DNA of 25,924 bases from Acidobacteriaceae bacterium (GTDB lineage: Bacteria; Acidobacteriota; Terriglobia; Terriglobales; Acidobacteriaceae), in NCBI GenBank assembly GCA_030049955.1, contig JASIJX010000078.1, positions 1-25,924 of the forward strand, read 5' to 3'. This document shows positions 1-7,805 of the stretch, in pieces; positions within the stretch are counted from its first letter, which is position 1; each line of letters starts with the position of its first letter. The notes under the pieces were generated by a model. It was not told the DNA's origin, did no database searches, and saw only the letters and a list, made by a program, of their open reading frames with translations. The position numbers and the translations under genes are program-made.

Positions 1-339
1 GATGGTGCCCACGACCAGCGTGACGCCGATGGCCACGCCGATGCCGAGCGACATGCCGAGATAGCGCATGGTGAGGCCGTAGCTGACGCTGCCCACGCCC
101 CACATGGCGCCAAACAGCACCACGCGCCACACCACGCCCGCCGGCAGCGAGGCGTAAAAATTGTGAAAGCTTGGCAGCAGCAGCAAGCTCACGGCGATGG
201 GCAGCACAATCCAGGAGAAGAAGCCGGCTACGGCCCACGTCGTCTCCCACGACCACTTGCGAACTTTTTCAATAGGGGCATAAAACGACGCGGCAGCAGC
301 CGCGCCAACCATGTGCCATCCGATTCCTTCGAGGATCAC
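1..339 (-). CDS. rhaT: RhaT-family L-rhamnose/proton symporter, N-terminal part (runs off the window)
   Basis: Reading the minus strand from a GTG at 339 gives 113 codons without a stop up to the window edge, so the C-terminal two thirds are missing. The protein closely follows the start of E. coli RhaT as I remember it. Matching segments are [51 protein letters not shown] and [18 protein letters not shown]. RhaT is an inner-membrane carrier of the drug/metabolite transporter superfamily that takes up L-rhamnose with a proton. Three or four hydrophobic helices are visible in this fragment. The GTG start fits the position of the family N-terminus and is preceded by AAGGA about 11 bases upstream. 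No rhamnose catabolic genes are visible nearby, so the exact sugar is inferred from family only. Confidence 0.85.
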   Translation of the reverse strand, partial: MILEGIGWHMVGAAAAASFYAPIEKVRKWSWETTWAVAGFFSWIVLPIAVSLLLLPSFHNFYASLPAGVVWRVVLFGAMWGVGSVSYGLTMRYLGMSLGIGVAIGVTLVVGTI

Positions 340-417
340 CGGGTTCTCGTTTCCTTTTTTGCGCCGGGCAGGGAAATTTTGCGCGCGCGTAGAGAAGGGG
401 AGTTGCTGAAAGCCAAG

Positions 418-444
418 GTATTAGACAGCGGAAAGGGTTGTCAA
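418..444 (-). promoter_or_regulatory. Sigma70-like promoter upstream of rhaT
   Basis: On the minus strand a perfect -35 box TTGACA (439-444) is followed after 15 bases by TAATAC (418-423), a good -10 box. The spacer is slightly short compared with the usual 16-18 bases. Transcription would begin near 411, leaving about 70 bases of 5' leader before the GTG start of rhaT. Confidence 0.5.
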
Positions 445-500
445 ACATCGGGTTTGGATGAGAAAGGGCGCTACAGATTTTTTGGTTGAGGTTTGTGGTC

Positions 501-530
501 TCCCGCCCTTTTCGCAAAAAGCGCGGAAAG
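501..530. repeat. REP-like hairpin, copy 1 of a two-copy family
   Basis: The sequence contains CCCGCCCTTTTCGC, then AAAAA, then GCGCGGAAAG, and can fold into a small imperfect hairpin (CTTTTCGC against GCG(C)GGAAAG). A close relative lies at 8764-8795 upstream of recN, sharing TCCCGCCCTTT, CGCAAAAAGCG and GGAAAG. Both copies are intergenic. This suggests a dispersed palindromic element. Confidence 0.5.
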
Positions 531-742
531 GATGAGGCTCGGGGGAAGTTGCTTAAAGCAGCAGGTAATCGTTTTGCACCGTGCGATGGCAATATTTATG
601 TCGCACACATAATCCGTTAACTTTGCTGGTTCTTGCCCGATTTTGACGCACCGTTTTTGCCCCATTCATGGTGCATTTACCTGTTTCCGCGAGACTGGAG
701 ACAAAGCTGCGGGAAGGGCTCCGCAGCTGGGGGGAGCGACCG

Positions 743-1903
743 ATGCCCACTTCAACGGTTTCGTATCTGTGGCGCGACAGAAATGCAGCGCGCGGATTTC
801 GCGCCGGGGTTTCGCTGCACGGCCACACCAACCAGTCGCAGGAGACGCTCGACTTCCTGGCCAATTTCGGCAACCAGTTTCCACTGGTGCGCCCGCTGAT
901 TGCACGCGTGGAGCGGCGCGCCGAACAGGCCTACGGCGTGCGCATCGACTACGCGCGCAGCTACTGGACGCCGCCCATGACACCGCGGCTGGCCTTCGAT
1001 CTCGAAAGCCGGCAGATCGAGCGGCTGGGCCTGGCGCCCATGGTTTCGCTCACCGATCACGACAATATCAATGCGCCTATGCTGCTGCGCACCGTGCCCA
1101 GCGCACGGCATATTCCGGTGAGCGTGGAGTGGAGCGCGCCCTACGGCGGCGTTCAGGCTTTCCATCTTGGCATTCACAACCTGCCCAGCGCGCGGGCTGT
1201 TGAATGGATGAACACCTTCGCCGAGTTCACGGCGAAGCCGAGTGACGCACGGCTGACCGATATCCTCGTCGAGCTCAACCGCGAGCCGAACGTGCTGGTG
1301 GTTTTCAACCACCCGATGTGGGACCTCTATATCGTCGGTCCGGAAAAGCACCAATTCCTGGTAAACGAGTTTCTGCAGAAGAACGGTGCGTACCTGCACG
1401 CGCTGGAGTTGAACGGACTGCGCAACTGGGATGAGAACCGCGAGGTGCGCCGGCTGGCCGAGCGGTGGAACATGCTGCTTATCTCCGGCGGCGACCGGCA
1501 CGGCGTGGAACCGAACGCCAACATCAACCTGACGAATGCGACGACGTTCACGGAGTTCGTGCATGAGGTTCGCCGCGAGCGCAAAAGCAACGTTCTGTTT
1601 CTGCCGCAGTACGCCGAGCCGTGGAAGCATCGCCTTCTGCGCTCGACGATCGATGCGGTGCGGCATTATCCGGACTTTCCGCCGGGCTCGCGCACGTGGG
1701 ATGAGCGCGTGTATCACCCGGACGCGAACGGCGTGGTGCGCCCGCTGTGCGAGATATGGCCGAAGGGCTCGGTACCGCGAACGGCGGCAGCCGTAATTAC
1801 GCTGGTGCAGTTGATGGGCCGGGGACTGGTGGCCGGCGGCCTGCGCATGGCCTGGAGCGAAACGCACCAGTTGCGGCTGGCGCTGGGCGAGCAGGAAAGC
1901 TGA
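743..1903 (+). CDS. PHP-superfamily metal-dependent phosphoesterase-like protein
   Basis: The 386-residue product carries all four metal-binding motifs of the PHP fold. These are HGH (H26, H28, in SLHGHTN), TDHD (D105, H106), a single His in VFNHP (H190) and DRH (D251, H253, in GGDRHG). PHP proteins use a bi- or trinuclear metal centre to hydrolyse phosphoesters; histidinol phosphatase and the PolIIIA PHP domain are examples. The substrate here is unknown. No signal peptide is seen, so it is probably cytoplasmic. ATG 743 is chosen because GGGGGAG lies seven bases upstream; an in-frame ATG at 668 has no ribosome site. It is divergent from rhaT, so a link to sugar metabolism is possible but unproven. 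Confidence 0.8.
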   Translation: MPTSTVSYLWRDRNAARGFRAGVSLHGHTNQSQETLDFLANFGNQFPLVRPLIARVERRAEQAYGVRIDYARSYWTPPMTPRLAFDLESRQIERLGLAPMVSLTDHDNINAPMLLRTVPSARHIPVSVEWSAPYGGVQAFHLGIHNLPSARAVEWMNTFAEFTAKPSDARLTDILVELNREPNVLVVFNHPMWDLYIVGPEKHQFLVNEFLQKNGAYLHALELNGLRNWDENREVRRLAERWNMLLISGGDRHGVEPNANINLTNATTFTEFVHEVRRERKSNVLFLPQYAEPWKHRLLRSTIDAVRHYPDFPPGSRTWDERVYHPDANGVVRPLCEIWPKGSVPRTAAAVITLVQLMGRGLVAGGLRMAWSETHQLRLALGEQES

Positions 1904-1968
1904 AGCAAACAGCGAGTTGGCAGGTCAGCGAGTCAGCATGATATCGTCGGCACTGGGTGGCACTGTCG

Positions 1969-2005
1969 TCCTGAGTAGGCTCGCCGCAAGGGAACCTACT
2001 CAGGA
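1969..2005. repeat. 11-bp perfect hairpin downstream of the PHP gene
   Basis: TCCTGAGTAGG (1969-1979) pairs perfectly with CCTACTCAGGA (1995-2005) around a 15-base loop. It lies 66 bases after the PHP stop codon. No T-run follows, so it is not a classical intrinsic terminator. The pattern of CCTGAG...CTCAGGATCTGCG resembles dispersed palindromes I associate with acidobacterial genomes. The rest of 1904-2113 shows nothing else recognisable. Confidence 0.55.
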
Positions 2006-2113
2006 TCTGCGGTTAGGGCAGTCTCTCCAAGAGCAAAATTTCTTGACAATCTCCTTCGTGCGCTTCTACCGTGCCGGTAACGCTGCTTGCGTGTCCCTCC
2101 ACAGGAGAAAACC

Positions 2114-2581
2114 GTGCTCAAGCGCCTTCTGTTCAAGCCGTTCCCACCGCAGACGGATTTCGGACTGCTCATCCTCCGCGTCGTCGCGTTTCTGCCGCTC
2201 TTCCTCAAACATGGAACCGAGAAGCTCTTCCGCTTCGCACACATGGCGCAGCATTTTCCGAATCCGCTGCACATCGGCGCGGTTCCCAGCCTCAGCTTCG
2301 CTCTGATCTCGGACGGGATCTGCTCGGTGCTGCTGATTCTCGGCCTAGCCACGCGCTGGGCCGCGCTGATCACCTTTGTCAACGTTTTCGTCGCCTGGGC
2401 CTTCGTGCACCACTTCGCGCTCTTCGGCCCACAGGGCGAGCACGGCGAAGTCATCGTGCTCTACCTGGCGGCAGCGGCAGCGCTGTTCTTTGCCGGTGCG
2501 GGGCGTTTCAGCCTGGATCGCTTGATTACGGGCAGGAGCGCCGTTGTGCGCGGGCAGAGGCAGCATGTGTCGGCTGATTAA
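2114..2581 (+). CDS. DoxX-family integral membrane protein
   Basis: The 155-residue product is a small, very hydrophobic protein with about four membrane helices: LLILRVVAFLPLFLKHG, a segment around ISDGICSVLLILGLATRW, ALITFVNVFVAWAFVHHF, and VIVLYLAAAAALFFAGAG. The RVVAFLPLFLKHGTEKLF segment, the LGLATRWAAL turn and the C-terminal AGAGRFSLDR motif are typical of DoxX proteins. These act at the inner membrane; some are linked to redox stress or thiosulfate-quinone oxidoreduction, but the function of most is unsettled. GTG 2114 is chosen because GGAG lies six bases upstream (2104-2107); an upstream in-frame TTG at 2087 has no such site. It is convergent with the Tol-Pal operon. Confidence 0.8.
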   Translation: MLKRLLFKPFPPQTDFGLLILRVVAFLPLFLKHGTEKLFRFAHMAQHFPNPLHIGAVPSLSFALISDGICSVLLILGLATRWAALITFVNVFVAWAFVHHFALFGPQGEHGEVIVLYLAAAAALFFAGAGRFSLDRLITGRSAVVRGQRQHVSAD

Positions 2582-2605
2582 GGCGGATAGAGGGAAATGA
2601 AAAAT

Positions 2606-2637
2606 GGCAAGAAAAACGGCCTCCGCTCGGGAGGCCG
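2606..2637 (-). terminator. Intrinsic terminator of the tol-pal operon
   Basis: An 8-bp perfect GC-rich stem (CGGCCTCC 2617-2624 with GGAGGCCG 2630-2637, 5-base loop) is followed on the minus strand by TTTTTCTTGCC. It sits about 45 bases after the cpoB stop codon and fits a Rho-independent terminator for the leftward operon. On the plus strand the T-run is absent, so doxX is not clearly served by it. Confidence 0.8.
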
Positions 2638-2680
2638 GTTGAATTCAGAGAGCGGCTGCGCAGCAGCTACCGGAACCGCG

Positions 2681-3664
2681 CTACCGCGACGCCGTAGTGT
2701 GCACGCCCAAGCTGCTCAGCTTTCTGCGCGCCTGCGCGGCCTCTGGCGTTTGCGGGTGCCGCTGGATGAGCAGGCGCAGCTCGTGGATGCCGGCGTCGCG
2801 CTTGCTCAAGGCGAGCAGCGCCAGCCCCTTTTTCAGTTGCGCTGCGGGCGCCTTGGCGTTGCCGCTGAAGCCCTCCAGCACGGCGTTGTAGTCGTTGATC
2901 GCGTCGTCGAACCGCTGTTCCTGGTAGGCGATCTCGCCCAGGTAGAACTGCGAGGCCCCGGCCAGGTCGTCGAGCGGGTAAGAGTGCACGATTTGCTGGA
3001 ACTCGCTCGACGCGAGCTTGTAATGGCCGGAATTGAAATCGCGCAGTGCGGCCTGATAGGTCTCCTGGAGCGGCGGCGCCTGCGCCTGCGGCGGCAGGGG
3101 AGCCGGCGCACCCGGCACCATCGCGTTTCCCGCACCACTGCCGGCTCCATTCCCGGCAGGGGGCACGCCGTTATCGGGCGCCATTCCCGGGGCAGGCGCT
3201 GTTCCGGGCGCGGCTCCCGGCGTCGATCCGGGCGCTCCTGGCTGTGGCTGGCTCTGCATCTGCTGCAACTGCGTCTGCAGGTCCGAGATCGACTTGTCGA
3301 GCTTGGCGATGCGCGTCTTCAGCTCATCGACCGAGTCGTTCAGCGACTGCACCTGGCCTGAAACCGTGTCGATCTTGCCGTTCGAGGCCTGCGACTCGGC
3401 GTCGATCTTTTGATCGAGCGCGCTCACCGAGGCCGTCATCTTGTTGGTTTCATCAGCCATCTGGTTGACGAGGTTCTGCAGCGCGCCAAATTTGCCGTCA
3501 ATCGTTGACTGCAGCCGCTGCACCTGATCGAGAAGCTGCTGTACCTGCGTTTGCAGCTCAATGATCTCTTTTGAGGCGGCGTGGGCCGGAACGGCTGCCG
3601 GCGCAATGAACAGGGCCAGTGCGGCCGTGGCGAGAATGCGAGTGCGAAGTCTGTGTGGTTTCAT
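2681..3664 (-). CDS. cpoB: CpoB/YbgF-like periplasmic coiled-coil and TPR protein of the Tol-Pal system
   Basis: The 327-residue protein has a signal peptide (about 1-29, ending AAVPAHA). A long coiled coil follows at about 31-140 (ELQTQVQQLLDQVQRLQ and later heptads). A Pro/Gly/Ala linker spans about 142-200, and TPR-like repeats run from about 200 to the end (YQAALRDFNSGHYKLASSEF, FYLGEIAYQEQRFDDAINDY, LALLALSKRDAGIHELRLLI). This is the CpoB/YbgF architecture. In E. coli the protein coordinates peptidoglycan synthesis with outer-membrane constriction through TolA and PBP1B. The linker is longer than in E. coli, where the protein has about 260 residues. ATG 3664 has GGAG nine bases upstream. 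It is the last gene of the tol-pal cluster, with a terminator just after it. Confidence 0.85.
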   Translation of the reverse strand: MKPHRLRTRILATAALALFIAPAAVPAHAASKEIIELQTQVQQLLDQVQRLQSTIDGKFGALQNLVNQMADETNKMTASVSALDQKIDAESQASNGKIDTVSGQVQSLNDSVDELKTRIAKLDKSISDLQTQLQQMQSQPQPGAPGSTPGAAPGTAPAPGMAPDNGVPPAGNGAGSGAGNAMVPGAPAPLPPQAQAPPLQETYQAALRDFNSGHYKLASSEFQQIVHSYPLDDLAGASQFYLGEIAYQEQRFDDAINDYNAVLEGFSGNAKAPAAQLKKGLALLALSKRDAGIHELRLLIQRHPQTPEAAQARRKLSSLGVHTTASR

Positions 3665-3801
3665 GTTTCACCACTCCCATGTTACAAGAACATGCGGCAG
3701 CCCTTTGCCGGAGCTGCCGCCCTCAAAGTACAACCAGAGTACGCCGCCCGCGAGTCTCTGCCGTGCGGCCCATCTCAAGAATCATCCTGCTGTTGAAGCG
3801 G

Positions 3802-3832
3802 TCCGCTGCCGCGCGTGACGGCCGGCAGCGGA
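3802..3832 (-). promoter_or_regulatory. Intra-operon hairpin between pal and cpoB
   Basis: A 10-bp perfect stem (TCCGCTGCCG 3802-3811 with CGGCAGCGGA 3823-3832, 11-base loop) begins seven bases after the pal stop codon. A second, weaker 8-bp stem lies at 3694-3720. Neither is followed by a T-run. They may stabilise the pal mRNA end or dampen read-through into cpoB; this role is inferred. Confidence 0.4.
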
Positions 3833-3839
3833 GCTGGTT

Positions 3840-4574
3840 TTATTGGTTATCCATCGCGAAGCCGGCACGGCGATTCTGCGCCCAGCACGACTCGTTCGAC
3901 TCCGTGCAGAACGGCTTCTCCTTGCCGTAGCTCACCACGCGGAGGCGGTTGGCCGCTACGCCCTGGCTTACCAGCGCGTTCTTGGCTGCGTTGGCGCGGT
4001 TCTGGCCCAGAGCCAGGTTGTACTGGTCGCTGCCGCGCTCGTCGCAGTAGCCGCCGATCACCACCTTGATATCCGGGTGCGCGTTCAGGTAGCTGGCATC
4101 TTTGGCCAGCGTGGCCTGCGCGTCGCTGCGAATATCGGCCGTGTCATAGTCGAAGAAGATGTCCTGGACATTTGCCTTGAACTCTTCTTCGGCACTCATG
4201 CCGGTGGTGGGCGCCTGCACTGCGGGCGGCGGATTCACCGTCACGCGGGCCGAGGCATCGGTCGAGCCGCCGTCGCCCTTGGCCACAAGGTGATAGGTGG
4301 TGGACTCGGTAGGCGTCACCGTCTTAACGCCTGAAGTGGGCACGTCGCCGATTCCATCGATCGAAACCGAGGTGGCATCGGTGGTTTGCCAGGAGAGCTG
4401 TACCTGGTCGCCGGCCGAGATGACCGTCGGCGTCGCCGTCAATTGCGCCGTGGGAGCGGGCGTTACTGGCGGGGGAGCCGAGGCCTGCGGGGCCACAGGA
4501 TGCTTCTTCTTGCATCCGGTAACGGCAACCATGGCAAGGAGCAGAACAGCAGAGACATACAAGCGCTTCTTCAA
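3840..4574 (-). CDS. pal: Peptidoglycan-associated lipoprotein Pal (OmpA-like domain, with an added Ig-like region)
   Basis: The 244-residue product starts with a lipoprotein signal peptide whose lipobox ends VTGC (Cys21). A Pro-rich stretch follows. Next is a region at about 44-120 with an Ig-like look (SAGDQVQLSWQTTDATSVSI, TYHLVAKGDGGS, ASARVTV). The C-terminal OmpA/Pal domain (about 130-244) has IFFDYDTADIRSDAQ, YCDERGSDQYNLALGQNRA and NRLRVVSYGKEKP. Pal anchors the outer membrane to peptidoglycan and binds TolB. E. coli Pal has about 173 residues, so the Ig-like insert explains the extra length. The start is TTG 4574, with AAGGAG upstream and nine bases between GGAG and the TTG. It follows tolB after a 324-base gap. 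Confidence 0.92.
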   Translation of the reverse strand: MKKRLYVSAVLLLAMVAVTGCKKKHPVAPQASAPPPVTPAPTAQLTATPTVISAGDQVQLSWQTTDATSVSIDGIGDVPTSGVKTVTPTESTTYHLVAKGDGGSTDASARVTVNPPPAVQAPTTGMSAEEEFKANVQDIFFDYDTADIRSDAQATLAKDASYLNAHPDIKVVIGGYCDERGSDQYNLALGQNRANAAKNALVSQGVAANRLRVVSYGKEKPFCTESNESCWAQNRRAGFAMDNQ

Positions 4575-4898
4575 GGGAATTCACTCCTTCTGGAATCTCA
4601 AAAATTTTCGGGAATCCAGCCTTTCTTTAGTCGCGATGCATCCCAGGCAGGGCGCAGACGTTGCGGCTTTAGTCCCCGTTCAAGAAAAAACTGCAGAACA
4701 ACAGATAAAATGCCAGGCACTTGAGCTTCTTAAGGAAGTTTCGTATCTGGCTGGCCATTTTGCCAAGCCTGGGCCTGCTCAAGCACCCGCGGCTCGGCAC
4801 AGTTCAAAATTCAAGTTCGCACATTCGTATCTGCTGCAGTGTGTCTCTGCACACGTGCGCCCTGCATGCCCTGAAATCGGCGCATGATGGATTCTCCA
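4575..4898. other. 324-base gap between tolB and pal
   Basis: This is the longest gap within the tol-pal cluster. It contains no gene I can support, and its short open frames on both strands look like chance. The pal ribosome site lies at its left end. The length would allow a separate pal promoter, but I could not find a convincing -35/-10 pair, and no terminator-like hairpin with a T-run follows tolB. Confidence 0.4.
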
Positions 4899-6242
4899 TT
4901 ACTTGGAACTCCAATTCGGCATAAAATTGTTGCCCGTTTTGGTCAACTGCTGCTGGTGCGTGCCATCGGAGAGCATTGACCATATCTGCGTGCGGCCACC
5001 GATGGTGCGCTCGAAGACGATATGCCTCTGATCCGGCGACCACGAAGGAAAGTCGTTGCTGCCCGACTCGTGCGTGTTCTGCTGCCAGTGCTTGCTGGCG
5101 ATGTCAAAGATGTAAATGTCTTGCCCGCCCGGATCGCCCGGCCCGTACTTGCGATTCCAACTAAAGGTCAGCATCGCGCCGTCGGGCGACCACGAGGGCG
5201 ATACAGCGTACCCGCCGTCGGTCATGCGCTGCACGTTCGAGCCGTCCTGGTCCATGACGTAAATCTGCGGCTCGCCGGTGCGTCCACTCACAAACGCAAT
5301 CTGTGAATTGGTCTTCGGATTCCAGGTGGGCGAAGTCTCAGTGCCGAAGGACGTGATACGGTGCATGCTGCCGCCGCTGTCGTCCGAGACCCAGATCTCC
5401 GGGTGTCCGGAACGCGCTGAAGAGAAGGCGAGCTTGGTTCCGTCGCCGGACCACGCGGGCGCGTGATTGCTGCCGCCCGCCGTGCCGCCGGGGAAGCTCA
5501 CCATCCGGCCCAGATCGAGCGAGTACATCCGCACATCCCACCCGTTGCGCCCGAGCGTGTCGAAGGCGACGCGCGAATTGTCGGGCGAGACGTGCGGCGA
5601 GAGCGAGATGCTGCCGAAATGCGTGATCTGGTGCTGATTCTCGCCGTCGTAATCCATCACCCAGATTTCTTTCGACCCGGTGCGCGAGCTGACGAAGTAG
5701 ATTTTGGTTTCGCAGATGCCGTTGATGCCGCCGCCCAGCCGGTAGATGATGGCGTCGGCAAATCTGTGCGCAATCGTCCGCGCCATGTCTTCGCTGGCCA
5801 CTTCGTTGTACTGCTGGCTCAGCACCTGCGGGCTGGCAGTATTGTGCGTGTCGTCGAGCCACCCGTAGACCACCAGCCGCCCGTTGGTCGCCGAAAGCGC
5901 GCCGAAGGCGACCATGGCTGCGTTGGCCGGCGGCGCCGACCACTGGCTCAGCACCATCTCCTGCGGCGAGCCGGGCGTGGCCTGCGGAGCAAGGCTCTTC
6001 GAAACCAGGTCGAAGATGCCGGCGTTATTCAGGTCGTTGTAGAGGGTAGCGTCGAAGACGGCTTTGAGCGCCGGGGTCTGCGGATCGGAGCCGACGGGCT
6101 TGAAATCCGCTGCAGCCAGCCGTATCGCCGAGTTGCCGAGATTGGTGCCGGTGTGAACCCAATCCTGAGCGAAGGAGTGCGGGGCGAAAAGAAGAAAAAT
6201 GGAAAACAAAAAAAGAGGCAAACAACGCAAAATCGCCTTCAT
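4899..6242 (-). CDS. tolB: Tol-Pal system protein TolB (periplasmic beta-propeller)
   Basis: The 447-residue product begins with a signal peptide (about 1-25, cleaved near HSFAQ). An N-terminal domain follows (about 30-180, with LYNDLNNAGIFDLVSK, LVVYGWLDDT and AHRFADAIIYRLGG). A six-bladed propeller runs from about 185 to 447, made of repeated units such as SRTGSKEIWVMDYDGENQHQ, HAPAWSGDGTKLAFSS, QIYVMDQDGSNVQRMTDGG and PSWSPDGAMLTFSWNRKYG. The length matches E. coli TolB (430). TolB binds Pal in the periplasm and links it to the TolQRA energised complex. ATG 6242 has AAGGA about 11 bases upstream. It lies between the tolA/tonB-like gene and pal, the standard order. Confidence 0.95.
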   Translation of the reverse strand: MKAILRCLPLFLFSIFLLFAPHSFAQDWVHTGTNLGNSAIRLAAADFKPVGSDPQTPALKAVFDATLYNDLNNAGIFDLVSKSLAPQATPGSPQEMVLSQWSAPPANAAMVAFGALSATNGRLVVYGWLDDTHNTASPQVLSQQYNEVASEDMARTIAHRFADAIIYRLGGGINGICETKIYFVSSRTGSKEIWVMDYDGENQHQITHFGSISLSPHVSPDNSRVAFDTLGRNGWDVRMYSLDLGRMVSFPGGTAGGSNHAPAWSGDGTKLAFSSARSGHPEIWVSDDSGGSMHRITSFGTETSPTWNPKTNSQIAFVSGRTGEPQIYVMDQDGSNVQRMTDGGYAVSPSWSPDGAMLTFSWNRKYGPGDPGGQDIYIFDIASKHWQQNTHESGSNDFPSWSPDQRHIVFERTIGGRTQIWSMLSDGTHQQQLTKTGNNFMPNWSSK

Positions 6243-6370
6243 GCGATAAGCAGTCCTTCCTGCTGGTGCGTGAAGCTAGGTCTGAGTTCGAGATAGCCCT
6301 TACTCCATGACGCGGGGCCCGGCGAAAGGTCACACTCGATGTCTATCATTTTTGACTCCGCGTAACCAGC

Positions 6371-6393
6371 GGCGCAAGGGGCGCTGTTGCGCC
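6371..6393 (-). promoter_or_regulatory. Small hairpin just after the tolA/tonB-like stop codon
   Basis: GGCGCAA (6371-6377) pairs with TTGCGCC (6387-6393) around a 9-base loop, only two bases past the stop of the upstream gene. No T-run follows. The rest of the 6243-6395 gap shows only the tolB ribosome site. A role in mRNA processing between tolA and tolB is inference. Confidence 0.3.
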
Positions 6394-6395
6394 AG

Positions 6396-7175
6396 TCAGT
6401 ACTCACAATAATAAGAAACGTTCAACGTACTCTTATTATAGGAGCCTGGCAGCGGACCGAAAGTGTCAACACGCTGCACGCCTCGCTCACACGATATATC
6501 CAGTGTCTGGCTGCCGCTCGAGCGAGCCAGTTGAACGTTGCTGGGAGTGCCGTCGCGGCTAATGCTGAAGGTCAGATAGACGCGGGCGCCGCGCGGTGTG
6601 TGCGGATCAACTTCCGACTTATACCAGCTCTGCGACATTTTCCGGTTGATCTGGTCCACGTACCACCCGAACATGCTGGCGAAATCGTTGTCGCCTACAT
6701 TCGTAGGACCGTTCGAGGCCGTTTGCGGGCTCAGCTCGTGCGGAATGTTCGTTCCGGCCTGTTCGCCATACACCTGGTTCCGCTGCACAGGCTGGTGCGG
6801 CGGCGTCTTCGGCGTGGTCTTCTGCTGCGGCTTCGCGTGCTTGCCCAGGATCGGGATTGCCGTCTCGTCCACCTGGTGCTGTTCCTTCGGGCTCGGCGGG
6901 GCCGGCGCCTGGCTCGGCGTCTCGGTGGAGAGCACATTCTGGTTCACCTGCTCGCTGGGCAAGGGGAGCGGAGCTACCAGGGTTACATGCATTGATCCGC
7001 CCAAGCCTGCAGTACCCCAAACGTTGTGATGAAAGAGGCCGAGAATCCACGCGTAGTAGCCCAGCAGAAGCCCCAGCGCCAGATGCAGCGCGATGGCTCC
7101 AACCGCAGGCCCAGCGATGGGCTCGGGAGAAAGCTCTCGTTCCAGATGCGCCGCGCTGTCAATCAAACCGCTCAT
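6396..7175 (-). CDS. tolA: TolA/TonB-type energy transducer
   Basis: The 259-residue product has the TolA/TonB plan. A short cytoplasmic start is followed by one membrane helix (about 22-48) containing a His within the membrane (H31, in GAIALHLALGLLLGYYAW), as in TolA and TonB. A Pro/Lys/Gln-rich periplasmic spacer follows (about 70-150). The C-terminal domain of the TonB_C/TolA type (about 165-259) has FGWYVDQINRKMSQSWYKS and GARVYLTFSISRDGTPSNVQ. Its place between tolR and tolB argues for the TolA role: carrying proton-motive energy from TolQR to TolB-Pal. ATG 7175 has AAGG directly against it, so an in-frame TTG at 7166, with AAGGA seven bases upstream, may be the true start. Two Cys near the C-terminus (SCERG, YYCEY) might pair. 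Confidence 0.82.
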   Translation of the reverse strand: MSGLIDSAAHLERELSPEPIAGPAVGAIALHLALGLLLGYYAWILGLFHHNVWGTAGLGGSMHVTLVAPLPLPSEQVNQNVLSTETPSQAPAPPSPKEQHQVDETAIPILGKHAKPQQKTTPKTPPHQPVQRNQVYGEQAGTNIPHELSPQTASNGPTNVGDNDFASMFGWYVDQINRKMSQSWYKSEVDPHTPRGARVYLTFSISRDGTPSNVQLARSSGSQTLDISCERGVQRVDTFGPLPGSYNKSTLNVSYYCEY

Positions 7176-7213
7176 CCTTAATCAAAGACGTGGACCATCA
7201 AGCCCGCGTGCTG

Positions 7214-7278
7214 CACCCAAATCCACGAACTTGGGTGCCCCACCCTCGCGACCTCTTTGTTTTTGTCGCCATGGTGGG
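7214..7278 (+). repeat. Palindromic repeat, copy 1, between tolR and tolA
   Basis: CCCCACCCTCGCGAC (7238-7252) faces GTCGCCATGGTGGG (7265-7278), forming an imperfect hairpin. The 17 bases at 7233-7249 recur exactly, inverted, at 7773-7789. A further 7-bp stem CACCCAA/TTGGGTG lies just before it (7214-7220 and 7231-7237). The element fills most of the tolA-tolR gap. Confidence 0.75.
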
Positions 7279-7290
7279 AAAGCAAAATCT

Positions 7291-7722
<432 letters not shown>

Positions 7723-7742
7723 ACTGAATCTCCGAGATGATT

Positions 7743-7789
7743 CCCCACCCTAGCCACAAAAACAAAGACGTGGCGAGGGTGGGGCACCC
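7743..7789 (-). repeat. Palindromic repeat, copy 2 (inverted), between tolQ and tolR
   Basis: The left arm 7743-7757 (CCCCACCCTAGCCAC) pairs with the right arm 7770-7784 (GTGGCGAGGGTGGGG), giving 15 bp with one mismatch and a 12-base A-rich loop. Together with GGGTGCCCC at its end it is a near copy of 7233-7278 in the opposite orientation. The loop and flanks are also conserved (TCTTTGTTTTTGT on the minus strand). Confidence 0.8.
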
Positions 7790-7805
7790 ACCTGGTTCGA
7801 AACCC

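Larger units (their letters stand above)
340..742. other. Divergent intergenic region between rhaT and the PHP-domain gene
   Basis: About 400 bases contain no convincing gene. They hold the rhaT promoter (418-444), a short REP-like hairpin (501-530) and a 6-bp inverted repeat GTGCGA...TCGCAC (581-586 and 601-606, 14-base AT-rich spacer) that could be a regulator site. The short open frames here lack ribosome sites and recognisable protein sequence. Confidence 0.5.

Noticed and set aside
643..1203. A 186-codon open frame overlapping the start of the PHP gene
   Set aside because: It lies in another frame of the PHP gene, is Arg/Ala-rich as expected for shifted high-GC coding DNA, and has no ribosome site or motif.
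752..1867. A 371-codon frame on the minus strand opposite the PHP gene
   Set aside because: It is an antisense shadow of a gene with four conserved metal-binding motifs, with compositional bias typical of mirrored codons.
2597..3361. A 254-codon plus-strand frame opposite cpoB
   Set aside because: It is antisense to a gene with signal peptide, coiled coil and TPR repeats, and it begins within the operon terminator region.
5463..6296. A 277-codon plus-strand frame opposite tolB
   Set aside because: It is antisense to a complete tolB and has no family signature.
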